Below are positions 31,135-41,545 of a stretch of DNA of 64,000 nt, one piece after another (the first letter of the stretch is position 1; every line of letters starts with the position of its first letter). The stretch is from Prinia subflava. Lineage: Eukaryota; Chordata; Aves; Passeriformes; Cisticolidae. The stretch spans positions 2,978,501 through 3,042,500 of the forward strand of contig NW_026960607.1 of the NCBI RefSeq assembly GCF_021018805.1, given 5' to 3'. The position numbers were made by a program, and so were the translations under genes. The notes beneath the pieces were generated by a model. It saw nothing but the letters and a program-made list of their open reading frames with translations. It made no database searches and was not told the DNA's origin.

Positions 31135-31740
31135 GATTCGATATTATTGAAAGCTATTAGCTCAAAATCCAGCCTCCAGCTGCTACAGTCAGCTGTATGT
31201 AACTCCTGTGTCTCCTATAACCAGAGAGAACAGGCGGGGAAAACTCGGGGCTGCGGTCGCGTATTCGCGCCGTTTCTCCAGCCCCGGTGGCACCGGGGGG
31301 TCCCCGCAGCCTTGCTTGGCCGATGGGATACGTGCCCGGGCCGGGGTTTCCCCGAAAAGCAGGGCTTCCTCTGTGGAGCCGCTCCACGGGCCGGCGGGCC
31401 ACGGCAATCGGAAATGAAAGAAAAAAAAAAGAAAAAAAAATCCCAGCGGCTGGGTCCTAAAGTCACCCGCTGCTACTTGCAAAGGTAAAATTACGCCCTC
31501 CCAGTTTGCGGTACCATTCAAACGGAGGTCTTTACCTGGTCCGTGGTAGCATATGCTGAGTCAGAAGCAACTGAAGGTCCTGTCTCTAGCTCACTCGTGG
31601 CTGGGCAACCACAAGCTATGAGCTTATCCCTACCCACCTATAGCAACAACATGTGGCCGAAGTGGCTAGGGTAATTGAACTTCCCAAAAAGCTTCTAAGA
31701 CCCTGAAAGGTCTCCAGCTCCGCATGGGTTTCTATATTTA
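31135..31740 (-). other. 5' leader of beta copy 2
   Basis: About 600 bp between primer-binding site and gag, nearly the same as in copy 1 (12986-13593). It contains a shared A-rich run near 31417-31440. No gene is seen. Confidence 0.6.
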
Positions 31741-31758
31741 AACCCACTTTGGGGGCCA
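31741..31758 (-). other. Primer-binding site of beta copy 2 (Lys1,2-like)
   Basis: The minus-strand 18-mer TGGCCCCCAAAGTGGGTT matches the lysine 1,2 type site at about 14 of 18 positions and lies two bases from the LTR. Confidence 0.62.
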
Positions 31759-31760
31759 AC

Positions 31761-32079
31761 CGATACAATCCTGTTTCCCTCAAAGGGTCTCAGCTAGCTC
31801 AGCCCTTCTCAGGCCTAGTAGGATTATATCAAGAAAGACAGGATAAGGATTCAAAAGAGGCTCTCACCCTTTTAGCTGCAGTCCTTTATTCCAGGTTGAT
31901 GTCCCAGGAGAGAGAGAGCTCCCGGGGGACAGGGGTCCCTTTTTCTCAGGATTTCTGAGGGAGGGGCAAGCTGGCACACAGCCAATAGGGTCAGAAGGGG
32001 AAGGAAGGGTCAGACTACATGACAGGAGTTCCAGGGGTCCCTGAGGGAGAAGAAACCATTTACCCAGGGGGATGTAACA
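31761..32079 (-). repeat. 5' LTR of beta copy 2
   Basis: 319 bp, differing from 23950-24268 at about five positions (three clustered near 31910-31921, one near 31987, one near 32061). It is followed by CCTTTG at 32080-32085. Confidence 0.93.
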
Positions 32080-32085
32080 CCTTTG
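32080..32085. repeat. Target-site duplication CCTTTG (right) of beta copy 2
   Basis: Second copy of the target sequence at 23944-23949. Confidence 0.92.
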
Positions 32086-32307
32086 CACTCAGGGTGATCC
32101 CTAAGAGTAAAAAAACATGTCAGCATAAGCCACTTCCTGCCACTTTTGTTCCCGGCATAGGAAGAGCATTAGCTGCAGTAGAGTCTCATAGTGCAGTGTA
32201 CCATTTGCTGGCCACTTCACCCCCTCTTCCAGCCTATACAGTGGCCACCACTGTGTACAAAACTTAACAAGCTCCCTTTTGTTTTCTGTACCCCCATAGC
32301 CCACCAA
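32086..32307 (-). pseudogene. gag: Gamma-like ERV 2 gag, matrix fragment
   Basis: The minus-strand frame 32307-32101 reads a matrix-like segment (WWPLYRLEEGVKWPANGT) typical in pattern of gammaretroviral matrix cores (Trp-Pro-rich, ending with a hydrophobic helix). A TAG follows at 32101, and the reading continues across the beta copy 2 insertion into 23943-22577. The start codon is not clear. Confidence 0.6.
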
Positions 32308-32498
32308 TTCTTTCCATTGTGTTAAAATACATCCCAGATGACTGTCTTTATGAATCTCTGGACTTTAACTTGCTCCCATCCTTAATATTCCTCTGGTATG
32401 AAGATATACTGGGCACTCTCCACCCTAAAGATTTCCACTGGCTTCCCTATATCTCCTGCTCCTGGGCATATACTTTTACTGAAGAATGAAGCAGGGTT

Positions 32499-32525
32499 TA
32501 CACACACGCACACACGCACACACAC
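32499..32525. repeat. CA/CG dinucleotide microsatellite
   Basis: Alternating (AC)n with interspersed CG, about 27 bp. Confidence 0.85.
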
Positions 32526-33474
32526 CATGGGAAGGGAGAAGCTCCTTTTTATTTTAATCTAAAAGGAAACAACACAACACAGTCAAACAAATTGACAACA
32601 GACAGACTTGTCCCCTCTTCCTTGCTTAAATTGCTGATTACAAATCTCTATTGAACTAAGTACTGTTATACCTTGCACTGGCTATATTGCAGCTAAAATG
32701 CACTCAAAAATTGCAAGCAGTTTTACACATACTGAAGCAAGCATACAGTTAAAACCCAACGCAATCCCTGTCCAGCCATAGAGTATAAATGGGGCTTCTG
32801 CAAAATACCAACCAATATCTGGCTTTGGCCAGATGTTAACAATCCCAAACATACACACTCAACCAAAAATTTTAACAAAGTCTCGCCGTAAGCCAAAGGG
32901 CTCAAGGGGAGACACAGCACAAATCCCTCTGCAAGAGGGAAGCAGGGGGGTGACCCTGGCCCCACACCGTCCTGCACTCCTCTGCGGCCAGGAATCACCA
33001 GTTCATAGTTAAAATATCACTCCACACACACCGGCAATCTCAAAGCCTCACAAACAATCAAGTATGTTCCTTCGCAGTCTAGACAAGTCTCCACAATCAA
33101 AACCCTTTGAGTTGAGCAGGATTTGTAAAACATAGTGTGAGACTACAAAACCTGGATCCTTCCGCTGGTTACCAAGGTGACATGGGGCGTAATTTCAAAC
33201 CTTTCACAAAACTCGTTTCTTTTACACACGAAATAAACATCTTATTCACTCACAACTGTCTTTTCCACTTAATGACACAGTGGTTAAAATATCATTGCCA
33301 GCCACACAAACAAAACTCACACACAGCACTTCCCTGTGGCATACAGTCTAGGAACTGTATAAGCACTACTTTCGCAAACACAAGCGCAGATATCCCTCCA
33401 CTGATCAGGCGGGGGTTTTAAAATTCTTTTACAACTTTAAACATACACCACTCCTCCAAAACACGTACAGCACG

Positions 33475-33915
33475 CTACCAGCACACGCCAAAAACACACA
33501 AATCAAAATACAAAACCTCACAAACCTCAACACGTATGGCACACCAGTAATTTCCACAGTGTAAGCACGCAAACTTACAAAACAAAGGTCTGTTTACACT
33601 ACAGGCACATCCAGTGCGCACGGGCTGTAATTGTGATCTCCTGCAACCCACAGCAGGACCCCTCTTGTCCCAAAACTTGTGGCTGACACTCACACTGCAC
33701 CCCACCAAGCCGCTTCTCAGCCACAAACCAAGCCAAACTGGAGCCACTACTGCTCCCAGAACACAGCAAAACTGGCTGTCCTGCTGCCGCCGCTGCCCCA
33801 CCTTAGGACACAGGCTAAAAACTCCTGGTGCTGCTACCAGCACCACCTGAAACACAAACCACAAATACCAGACTCCGCGAAGCTTACAAAACCCAATCTG
33901 GCCTCTGCTTTGCAT
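33475..33915 (-). other. Unrecognised 146-codon open frame, cysteine-rich
   Basis: The frame encodes a protein with about 14 cysteines, an N-terminal hydrophobic segment (VWYLWFVFQVVLVAAPGVF) and many basic residues. I do not recognise any family. It lies in a G/T-rich, possibly LTR-derived stretch, so the length may be due to composition. Some retroviruses encode accessory proteins in U3, but nothing here shows such a function. Confidence 0.2.
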
Positions 33916-34145
33916 AAGACATCTCTTATGACTTATAAGCTGCCTCTATTCAAAGGTATCCATTTCCAATATTTATTAAACATATCTTTTTGTCCGTAGT
34001 TTTGGCAGGTGCTAGTCTTTCCCCGGGGTGTCAGCGGGGCCGCGGGAGCCCTCTTCCCAGAAAATCCTGGGTGGGCACCCAGAAGGGTTCCAGACACCGA
34101 TGGCCCCTCGGCCACAGAGAGCAGAGTCCCTTCACAGTAGCCAGA

Positions 34146-34249
34146 TGATTTATTAAAATATGAATATCAATCTAATATCAATATTCAACTGTGACGGACA
34201 AAACACTCTCTAACAGTTAAAGTTAGAAAATGTATGTTTATTACGAAGC
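34146..34249 (+). repeat. Dispersed repeat segment a, copy 2
   Basis: Near-identical to 16720-16823. It ends about 50 bp before the ERV-L provirus. Confidence 0.7.
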
Positions 34250-34300
34250 CGGGCAAGAAGTAGACGCACCCCCTGGCCTGGTTTGAAGATTCACCCTAAC

Positions 34301-35087
34301 TGTTGGGGGTTAGATTTGGGTTTTTTTTCTTCTCACAGAATTTTTTCCCATAAGTTTCCAAGAAGCCTTGATGACTACTTAGTCAGAACAAAAGGAGTGC
34401 TTGAGGGATATGGCAGCAGGAGGCTACACCTATTGTTTGAGTCCCTGAGAGTGTCCCTCAGAGGGGAGAGATGATGAGCTTTGGGAAAGGCAAAAAGACA
34501 GATCTGGGGGAGGGGGAGGCACTCTTGCTCTCAGCACTGAGGAGGACGGTCAGGCTTCCCTCTGCCTCTGTCTCATCCTGGGAAATCTATCGTCATCTGC
34601 TGTGTACCCAGGAATCCTGAGCTCGTTTTCTCCAGCCTCCCCCCACCGCTGCTGCTTCTTCAGAGCTTTGAGGTTCCCCTGCTACTCTGTAGCCCTGCAC
34701 TGCCCAGCCCTGCCGGGACACCCCTGCTGCTCCAGCTGCCAGCGCAGAGCTCCTCATCTCTTCCACCAGTCCGGGACTTTCCTTCCTTCCAGTTCGGCCT
34801 CTCGGAGTCCTGCAGGGGCGCCGAGATCAAACTGCTCTGGGCTTTTGTAAAAGAAAGCCCTCAAGGTTCTTGGTTCTGTTTATTATTGATGCTATAGTTG
34901 TTGTTTGTTTGTCATTTTGTCATATATACTAGTAAAGAACTGTTATTCCTACCCCCATACCTCTGTCTGAAAGCTCCTTTAATTTTTTTTTTTAATTGGA
35001 ATAATTTGGAGGGAGGGGATTTGAATTCTCCATCTCTAGGGAGGTCCTGCCCTTTCCAAACAGATATCTGTCTTTCAAACCAAGACA
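34301..35087 (+). repeat. 5' LTR of ERV-L provirus
   Basis: Starts TGTTGGGGGTTAG and ends near CCAAGACA. The end could be four bases later, because a GACA unit is doubled here and single in the 3' LTR. Confidence 0.88.
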
Positions 35088-35093
35088 GACAAT

Positions 35094-35111
35094 TGGCGCC
35101 CACTGTGGGGC
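35094..35111 (+). other. Primer-binding site of ERV-L provirus (tRNA-Lys1,2)
   Basis: The 18-mer TGGCGCCCACTGTGGGGC differs from the lysine 1,2 site at two central positions. Confidence 0.8.
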
Positions 35112-35192
35112 TTGAGGGCATTGAGAGGAAAAGGAATAACAGTTCTTAAGTGACCTTGTGCACTTGGTATAGAAACCTCCCTAAACAGCATC

Positions 35193-37193
35193 ATGTGGTC
35201 TAGCTTACCTTGGTTTGCGTGGCATGTGGTTGTGGCTGTGTTTCTCCCATTTGCAGGCCCTTATTTAAACATGGGCCCTATAACTAAGGCTACTGTGGCT
35301 GTTATCCAGTTTGCACTATGGGTTAATAAGGTGAGGAATTCATGGATTTTTAACTTCCTCTGGAAGGCAGGCACATGGATACATGGCTATCACACTCTAA
35401 GTGTTTGTTTGTGGGGTTACTTTAACAATGGTACCTACTGTGAGGAAATGACACCAGGGGAAATTTTTTCCCAACCCTTTACTCAGCTGTTTGGGTCTAT
35501 TCCACCAGTTTTTGAAGGGTTTAAATCTTCTCTGAATGCTAATGATATCATACAATGGCTAGTATTGCTCACGGGCCTATCCTATTTAATATTCCGAGAT
35601 AAGGGGAGATTGGCCTGGATAACCACCCTGATACCTACCCTAGAGAATAAGGATACTGCCCTAGAGACTGAGGGTGCTGCCATGGAGCCTGACACTGCCC
35701 CACAGACTAAGGATGCTGCCCCACCACCTGACCCTGCCCCGCAGCCCACCTCAGAAATGAACCACCCAGATGTGGTGGGAGTTCTAGTGAAAGAGATAAG
35801 CCAGGTGCTGAAGGAGCACCTTTCCCCAGTGGTGGCCTCATTGGCCTCATTAGCCCCAGCTGGTGGCAAACCCTCCCCCTGCCCTGAAGAGGGAGAGTCT
35901 GAAGGTGCAGCAGTGGAACCCACAGACGTTACAACTGTCCAGGTTCCAGCTGAACCACAGGGGCAGTCACAGCCAGCAGCAGTTGCCCCTGTGGAAAGAA
36001 AGAAATATAAGGTGAAATCAGAGCACCCAAGTGATAAGGATAAAAAAGGAAGGCCCTCACAACCCACAGGGGAGCCAGAAGTTAAGATCATCACTGAGTC
36101 CCTGTCATATGAAAATCTCCGTACTCTGCAAAAAGATGTTGCACGACGGGGACGTGAGCCTTATACAACCTGGTTACTTAGGGTCTGGGACCTTATGGGT
36201 AGAGGTGTGCAACTGGATGGTGGTGAGGCAAGGAATATGGGACCCTTGACCCAAGACTCAGGTGTGAATCAGGTATTTGTAAGGGAGCAAGGACCCCTTC
36301 ACCTTTGGGAGCGGCTTTTAATGAGTGTAAGGGAGAGGTTTGTCCACAGAGACAGAATGCAGGAGCACCACCTCAGCATGCGCTGGAAGACTGTTGAGGA
36401 AGGGATCCAACAGCTGAGAGAAGTGGCAATACTGGAGGTAGTTTTTGGGAGGGATGGACAGCATAACAATGACCCCGACAACGTCAGGTGCACAGGGCAA
36501 ATGTTGTGGAATCTAGCAACTAAAGGGCCATCTGAATACAAAACATTCATGTCAATGATTAATGCTGATACCAGCCGAGTGACTGTAGGTTCTGTAGCCA
36601 GCAAGCTTAGAAATTTTGACAGTATGATCAGTGGCCCAATGCAGACTCAGGTCTCTGCCATGGTTAAAGAACTCCAAGAGGAGATAAGGGAGGTGAGGGA
36701 GGAGATGAGGAGGAACAGTTCCCATGTGGCACTGGTGCGAGTCACAGGCCCCAGAGTCAGAACCCAATGTCACACAGCTAGAGAGAGAGGGTACACCCCA
36801 CGAGCTGACCTGTGGTCCTTCCTGCGTGACCATGGGGAAGACATGGGAAGGTGGGATGGGAAACCCACTTCTGCCCTAGCAGCACGGGTGCGTGAGCTCA
36901 AAGAGAGAAACACTAACCGAGGGGGTTCCACTAGAATGAAGGTAGCCTCAGCCTCCCATGACCAGGCTGTCAGGTATTACAGAAATGAGGATGCTCTGTC
37001 AGACCCCCTTGAGGAACCTCTATTATGTATGCACAGGAAGAGAGTAGTAACCAGTGCTAGAGGGGCCCTGCCTCTAGCCAGGAAGAGGCACGGGAAAACC
37101 GAGTCTTTTGGACGGTGTGGGTTCTATGGCCTGGCACATCAGAGCCACAGAAATATAAAGCTTTGGTTGATACCGGTTCTCAGTGTACCCTAA
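35193..37193 (+). CDS. gag: ERV-L gag, 666 codons, open
   Basis: The frame starts MWSSLPWFAWHVVV, with hydrophobic N-terminal segments, a second hydrophobic segment near residues 115-130 (IIQWLVLLTGLSYLIF), then a Pro/Ala/Glu-rich linker with DTA-type repeats around residues 150-185. The C-terminal half (from about residue 300) is predicted helical, with a coiled-coil-like EELQEEIREVREEMRR stretch. No zinc knuckle was found, as is known for spuma-like gags. Family assignment rests mainly on position before an ERV-L pol. The last codons overlap the protease motif in the -1 frame. Confidence 0.75.
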   Translation: MWSSLPWFAWHVVVAVFLPFAGPYLNMGPITKATVAVIQFALWVNKVRNSWIFNFLWKAGTWIHGYHTLSVCLWGYFNNGTYCEEMTPGEIFSQPFTQLFGSIPPVFEGFKSSLNANDIIQWLVLLTGLSYLIFRDKGRLAWITTLIPTLENKDTALETEGAAMEPDTAPQTKDAAPPPDPAPQPTSEMNHPDVVGVLVKEISQVLKEHLSPVVASLASLAPAGGKPSPCPEEGESEGAAVEPTDVTTVQVPAEPQGQSQPAAVAPVERKKYKVKSEHPSDKDKKGRPSQPTGEPEVKIITESLSYENLRTLQKDVARRGREPYTTWLLRVWDLMGRGVQLDGGEARNMGPLTQDSGVNQVFVREQGPLHLWERLLMSVRERFVHRDRMQEHHLSMRWKTVEEGIQQLREVAILEVVFGRDGQHNNDPDNVRCTGQMLWNLATKGPSEYKTFMSMINADTSRVTVGSVASKLRNFDSMISGPMQTQVSAMVKELQEEIREVREEMRRNSSHVALVRVTGPRVRTQCHTARERGYTPRADLWSFLRDHGEDMGRWDGKPTSALAARVRELKERNTNRGGSTRMKVASASHDQAVRYYRNEDALSDPLEEPLLCMHRKRVVTSARGALPLARKRHGKTESFGRCGFYGLAHQSHRNIKLWLIPVLSVP

Positions 37194-40100
37194 TGCCGTC
37201 AGAACATGAGGGAGCAGAACCTATTTCCATTGCCGGTGTGACGGGGGGATCACAAGAATTGACTCAGAAGCCAAGGTGAGCCTGACTGGGAAGGAGTGGC
37301 AGAAACATCCAGTTGTGACTGGCCCAGAGGCTCCGTGTATTCTGGGCATGGACTATCTCAGGAATGGCTATTACAAAGACCCTAAGGGGTTCAGATGGGC
37401 TTTTGGAACAGCTGCTGTGGAGGCAGAGGGCATTAAGAAATTGAACACCTTGCCTGGATTATCAGAGAACCCATCTGCAGTAGGACTCCTGAAGGTAGAA
37501 GAGCAACAAGTACCTGTTGCCACCTCGACAGTGCATCGCCGGCAGTATCGAACAAATCGAGATGCTGTGATCCCCATTCACAAGATGATCCGAGAGCTGG
37601 AGAGCCAAGGGGTGGTCAGCAAAACCCACTCGCCCTTCAACAGCCCCATTTGGCCTGTGCGCAAGTCTGATGGAGAATGGAGACTGACTGTGGACTATCG
37701 TGGCTTGAATGAAGTGACTCCACCGCTGAGTGCCGCTGTGCCAGACATGCTGGAACTCCAGTACGAGCTGGAGTCCAAGGCAGCAAAGTGGTATGCCACA
37801 ATCGACATCGCTAATGCGTTTTTCTCCATTCCTCTGGCTGCAGAATGCAGGCTTCAGTTTGCTTTCACCTGGAGGGGCATGCAGTACACCTGGAACTGAC
37901 TGCCCCAGGGGTGGAAGCACAGTCCCACCATCTGCCATGGACTGATCCAGGCTGCACTGGAAAAGGGTGAAGCTCCAGAACACCTACAGTACATTGATGA
38001 CATCATTGTGTGGGGGAACACAGCAAGGGAAGTATTCGAGAAAGGAGAGAAGATCATCCAGATTCTCCTGGAAGCTGGTTTTGCCATCAAAAAGAGCAAA
38101 GTCAAGGGACCTGCTAAGGAGATCCAGTTTCTGGGAGTAAAGTGGGAAGATGGGCGGTGTCAGATTCCCATTGAGGTCATCAATAAGATCACTGCGATGT
38201 CTCCACCAACCAGCAAGAAGGAAACGCAAGCTTTCCTAGGTGCCATAGGCTTTTGGAGAATGCACATTCCTGAGTACAGCCAGATTGTGAGCCCTCTCTA
38301 CCTGGTTACCCGCAAGAAGAACGATTTCCACTGGGGCCCTGAACAGCAACAAGCCTTTGCCCAGATCAAGCAGGAGATCGCTCATGCAGTAGCCCTTGGC
38401 CCAGTCAGGACAGGACCAGAGGTGAAGAACGTGCTCTACTCTGCAGCCGGGAACCATGGCCTGTCCTGGAGCCTTTGGCAGAAGGTGCCTGGTGAGACTC
38501 GGGGTCGACCACTGGGATTCTGGAGTTGGAGCTACAGAGGGTCTGAAGCCAACTACACCCCAACAGAGAGAGAAATCTTGGCTGCCTATGAAGGAGTCCA
38601 GGCTGCCTCAGAAGTGATTGGCACAGAAGCCCAACTCCTCCTGGCACCCCGACTACCAGTGTTGGGGTGGATGTTCAAAGGAAAGGTTCCCTCTACCCAC
38701 CATGCCACCGATGCCACATGGAGCAAATGGACTGCCCTCATCACTCATCGTGCCCGTATCGGAAACCCAAATCGCCCTGGGATTTTGGAGATAATCACAA
38801 ACTGGCCAGAAAGTGAAAACTTTGATCTCACAGATGAAGAGGAACAAGAGCAAGTGACACCTGCCGAAGAAGCTCCGCCGTATAATCAGCTGCCAGCAGA
38901 AGAAACGTGCTACGCTCTTTTCACTGACAGTTCCTGTCACATCGTAAGGATGAACCGGAAGTGGAAAGCAGCCGTATGGAGCCCCACACGACAGGTTGCA
39001 CAAGCTATCAAAGGAGAAGGTGGATCGAGTCAACTTGCAGAACTCAAGGCTGTTCAATTGGCCCTGGACATTGCTGAAAGAGAGAAGTGGCCAAAGCTCT
39101 ACCTCTACACTGATTCATGGATGGTGGCCAATGCTCTGTGGGGTTGGCTGGAAAGGTGGAAAAAGGCCAAGTGGCAGCGTGGAGGAAAACCAATCTGGGC
39201 TGCGGATGAGTGGAAAGACATTGCTGCTCGGGTAGTCAAGATACCTGTAAAAGTCCGCCATGTAGATGCCCATGTCCCCAAGAGTCGGGCTAATGAGGAG
39301 CACCGAAACAACGAGCAAGTAGATCAAGCCGCCAAGATAGAAGTGTCAAAGATAGACCTAGATTGGCAACACAAGGGAGAGCTGTTCCTAGCTTGATGGG
39401 CCCACGACGCAGCAGGTCATCAGGGCAGAGATGCCACCTATAAGTGGGCACAAGACCGAGGGGTGGATCTAACCATGGACAGCATTTCTCAGGTTATCCA
39501 TGACTGTGAGACATGTGCTGCAATCAAGCAGGCTAAGCGAGTGAAGCCTCTATGGTATGGCGGGCGGTGGTCCAAATACAGGTACGGGGAAGCCTGGCAG
39601 ATTGACTACATCACCCTTCCCCAAACCTGCCAAGGCAAGCGCTACGTGCTGACCATGGTGGAAGCCACCACTGGATGGCTGGAAACCTACCCTGTGCCTC
39701 ACGCTACTGCCCGGAACACCATCCTGGGCCTGGAAAAGCAAGTCCTGTGGAGACATGGCACCCCTGAGAGAATCGAGTCAGACAATAGAACCCATTTCAA
39801 GAACAGCCTTATAGCAGCCTGGGCTAGGGAACATGGCGTTGAGTGGGTGTACCATATTCCTTATGCACCAGCAGCCGGGAAAGTTGAACGGTGCAATGGC
39901 CTGCTTAAAACCACCTTGAAGGCACTGGGTGGGGGGACTTTGAAGAACTGGGAGATTAATTTACCAAAGGCCACATGGTTAGTGAACACTCGAGGTTCCA
40001 CCAACCGAGCAGGCCCTGCCCAATCTGAGCCCCTGAGAACAACAGATGGAGATAAGGTTCCAGTAGTACACATGAGAGGTATGCTGGGAAAAACTGTTTG

Positions 40101-40236
40101 GATTAATTCTGCCTCCAGCAAAGACAATCCCATCCGTGGGGTTGTCTTCGCTCAGGGACCAGGATGCACCTGGTGGGTGATGCAAAGGGATGGAGAGACC
40201 CGATGCATACCTCAAGGAGACCTTGCTTTAGGATGA
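37148..40236 (+). pseudogene. pol: ERV-L pol: protease, RT, RNase H, integrase (two TGA stops)
   Basis: The protease motif LVDTGSQCTL (37155-37184) is in -1 frame to gag. A frame from 37276 carries the RT N-terminus (TIDIANAFF). A TGA at 37897-37899 precedes LPQGWKHSP. The next frame (38008-39396) includes YIDD, the usual ERV-L active-site variant, and RNase H (FTDSSC, then YTDSWMV). A second TGA at 39394-39396 precedes the integrase zinc finger (H...H, CETC). The last frame (39463-40236) has WQIDYI, ESDNRTHF and AGKVERCNG for the DDE residues. Both stops could be CGA-to-TGA changes. The reading between 37193 and 37276 is also frame-disturbed. Confidence 0.88.
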
Positions 40237-40356
40237 ACTACCCACATCATGTGTCTGTACCCATATCTGTATGTATAGATGTATATAATTTAGGTCATGC
40301 ATGTGTGTATATATATAGATATTTTAAAGGTTTAAATTCAATGTAATAGGTTGGTA

Positions 40357-40380
40357 TGGGAAAAAATTTGGGGTGGATGA
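40357..40380 (+). other. Purine-rich tract before the ERV-L 3' LTR
   Basis: A GGGAAAAAATTTGGGGTGGATGA stretch abuts the LTR; it is interrupted by a few pyrimidines. Confidence 0.55.
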
Positions 40381-41169
40381 TGTTGGGGGTTAGATTTGGT
40401 TTTTTTTTCTTCTCACAGATCTTTTTCCCATAAGTTTCCAAGAAGCCTTGATGACTACTTAGTCAGAACAAAAGGAGTGCTTGAGGGATATGGCAGCAGG
40501 AGGCTACACCTATTGTTTATGAGTCCCTGGGAGTGTCCCTCAGAGGGGAGAGATGATGAGCTTTGGGAAAGGCAAAAAGACAGATCTGGGGGAGGGGGAG
40601 GCACTCTTGCTCTCAGCACTGAGGAAGACGGTCAGGCTGCCCTCTGCCTCTGTCTCATCCTGGGAAATCTATCGTCATCTGCTGTGTACCCAGGAATCCT
40701 GAGCTCGTTTTCTCCAGCCTCCCCCCACCGCTGCTGCTTCTTCAGAGCTTTGAGGTTCCCCTGCTACTCTGTAGCCCTGCACTGCCCAGCCCTGCCGGGA
40801 CACCCCTGCTGCTCCAGCTGCCAGCGCAGAGCTCCTCATCTCTTCCACCAGTCCGGGACTTTCCTTCCTTCCAGTTCGGCCTCTCGGAGTCCTGCAGGGG
40901 CGCCGAGATCAAACTGCTCTGGGCTTTTGTAAAAGAAAGCCCTCAAGGTTCTTGGTTCTGTTTATTATTGATGCTATAGTTGTTGTTTGTTTGTCATTTT
41001 GTCATATATACTAGTAAAGAACTGTTATTCCTACCCCCATACCTCTGTCTGAAAGCTCCTTTAATTTTTTTTTTTAATTGGAATAATTTGGAGGGAGGGG
41101 ATTTGAATTCTCCATCTCTAGGGAGGTCCTGCCCTTTCCTAGCAGATATCTGTCTTTCAAACCAAGACA
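40381..41169 (+). repeat. 3' LTR of ERV-L provirus
   Basis: 789 bp, matching 34301-35087 at about 99 percent by eye. Confidence 0.9.
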
Positions 41170-41172
41170 ATA

Positions 41173-41325
41173 ACCTATGAGGAGTCTGAATGGAATGGGA
41201 ACCGGCTAGCTGAAGTGACTGAGACGGACAACGGGAAACTCGTGAGGTTTTTCCCTGAGGGTAAAAGAGCTGCTGTGCTGGACTTCAGTGACAGACCCCT
41301 CACCACTCTGCCCTCTGATGGTTGA
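41173..41325 (+). other. Unrecognised 50-codon open frame right of ERV-L
   Basis: The reading begins TYEESEWNGNRLAEVTETD and ends PLTTLPSDG before a TGA. The composition is charged and protein-like, unlike the surrounding repeats. I do not recognise it. It could be the tail of a retroposed or ERV-borne coding sequence. The frame on the other side of the ERV-L insertion (before 34296) has a stop within a few codons. Confidence 0.25.
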
Positions 41326-41545
41326 CCAAAGACAGCCTCTAGCTGTTCCTGTGGAGACAAGGACTCGGCACCTACTGCGGGCAGCTGAGTGAAGAACTGC
41401 AACAGCACCTGCCCCTTCGGATTACCACAGCAGCATGAAGAACTCCGGTTGGACTCTGCAATCCTGCTGATGACTTTAATATAGAGCTGATAACTTTAAT
41501 TAAGAGCTGAATATTAATAAAGGCATTATGCCCTGTTCTTTTCAA
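41326..41545. other. Unassigned sequence with AATAAA near 41517
   Basis: It reads like a short 3' untranslated or LTR U5 stretch: an AATAAAG signal is followed by repeat segment b. No gene seen. Confidence 0.3.

Larger units (their letters stand above)
23950..32079 (-). mobile_element. Beta-like endogenous provirus, copy 2 (nearly intact)
   Basis: This 8.13-kb provirus has two 319-bp LTRs that differ at about five positions. It has open gag (598 codons), pro, and env (451 codons) frames. Pol is open except for one TAG at 26187-26189. Both LTRs carry a CG instead of CA at the U5 end on the minus strand. It is inserted in the gag of gamma-like ERV 2. It is the youngest-looking complete element here by coding state. 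Confidence 0.94.
18803..32307 (-). mobile_element. Gamma-like ERV 2, truncated, split by beta copy 2
   Basis: Gag matrix (32307-32086), the rest of gag (23943-22577), pro-pol (22576-19023) and the first codons of env (19005-18808) lie in order on the minus strand. Pol matches fragments A and B at 781-16548. The YVDD motif, single gag zinc-finger region and major homology region suit gammaretrovirus-like (class I) ERVs. Env is cut after about 65 codons and no 3' LTR remains. Beta copy 2 is inserted in gag. Confidence 0.82.
32308..34145 (-). other. Region upstream of gamma-like gag; possible degraded 5' LTR
   Basis: Minus-strand signals fit an LTR: an ATTTATA box (plus near 32783) lies upstream of AATAAA (plus near 32549), and the gamma-like gag starts some 240 bp further down. 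The upstream part is strongly G/T-rich on the minus strand, as in some U3 regions. No partner LTR, TG/CA ends or primer-binding site can be set, so this is only a suggestion. A CA-repeat lies within. Confidence 0.3.
34301..41169 (+). mobile_element. ERV-L (class III, spuma-like) provirus, complete structure
   Basis: Two 787-789 bp LTRs, a lysine-type primer-binding site, gag and pol without env, and a purine-rich stretch before the 3' LTR form a complete ERV-L. The flanking 5-mers CTAAC (34296-34300) and ATAAC (41170-41174) agree at four of five bases, fitting the 5-bp duplication of class III elements. LTRs differ at roughly ten positions. Absence of envelope is normal for ERV-L. Confidence 0.9.

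Noticed and set aside
35582..36094. 170-codon minus-strand frame
   Set aside because: Antisense to the open ERV-L gag linker; no recognisable features.
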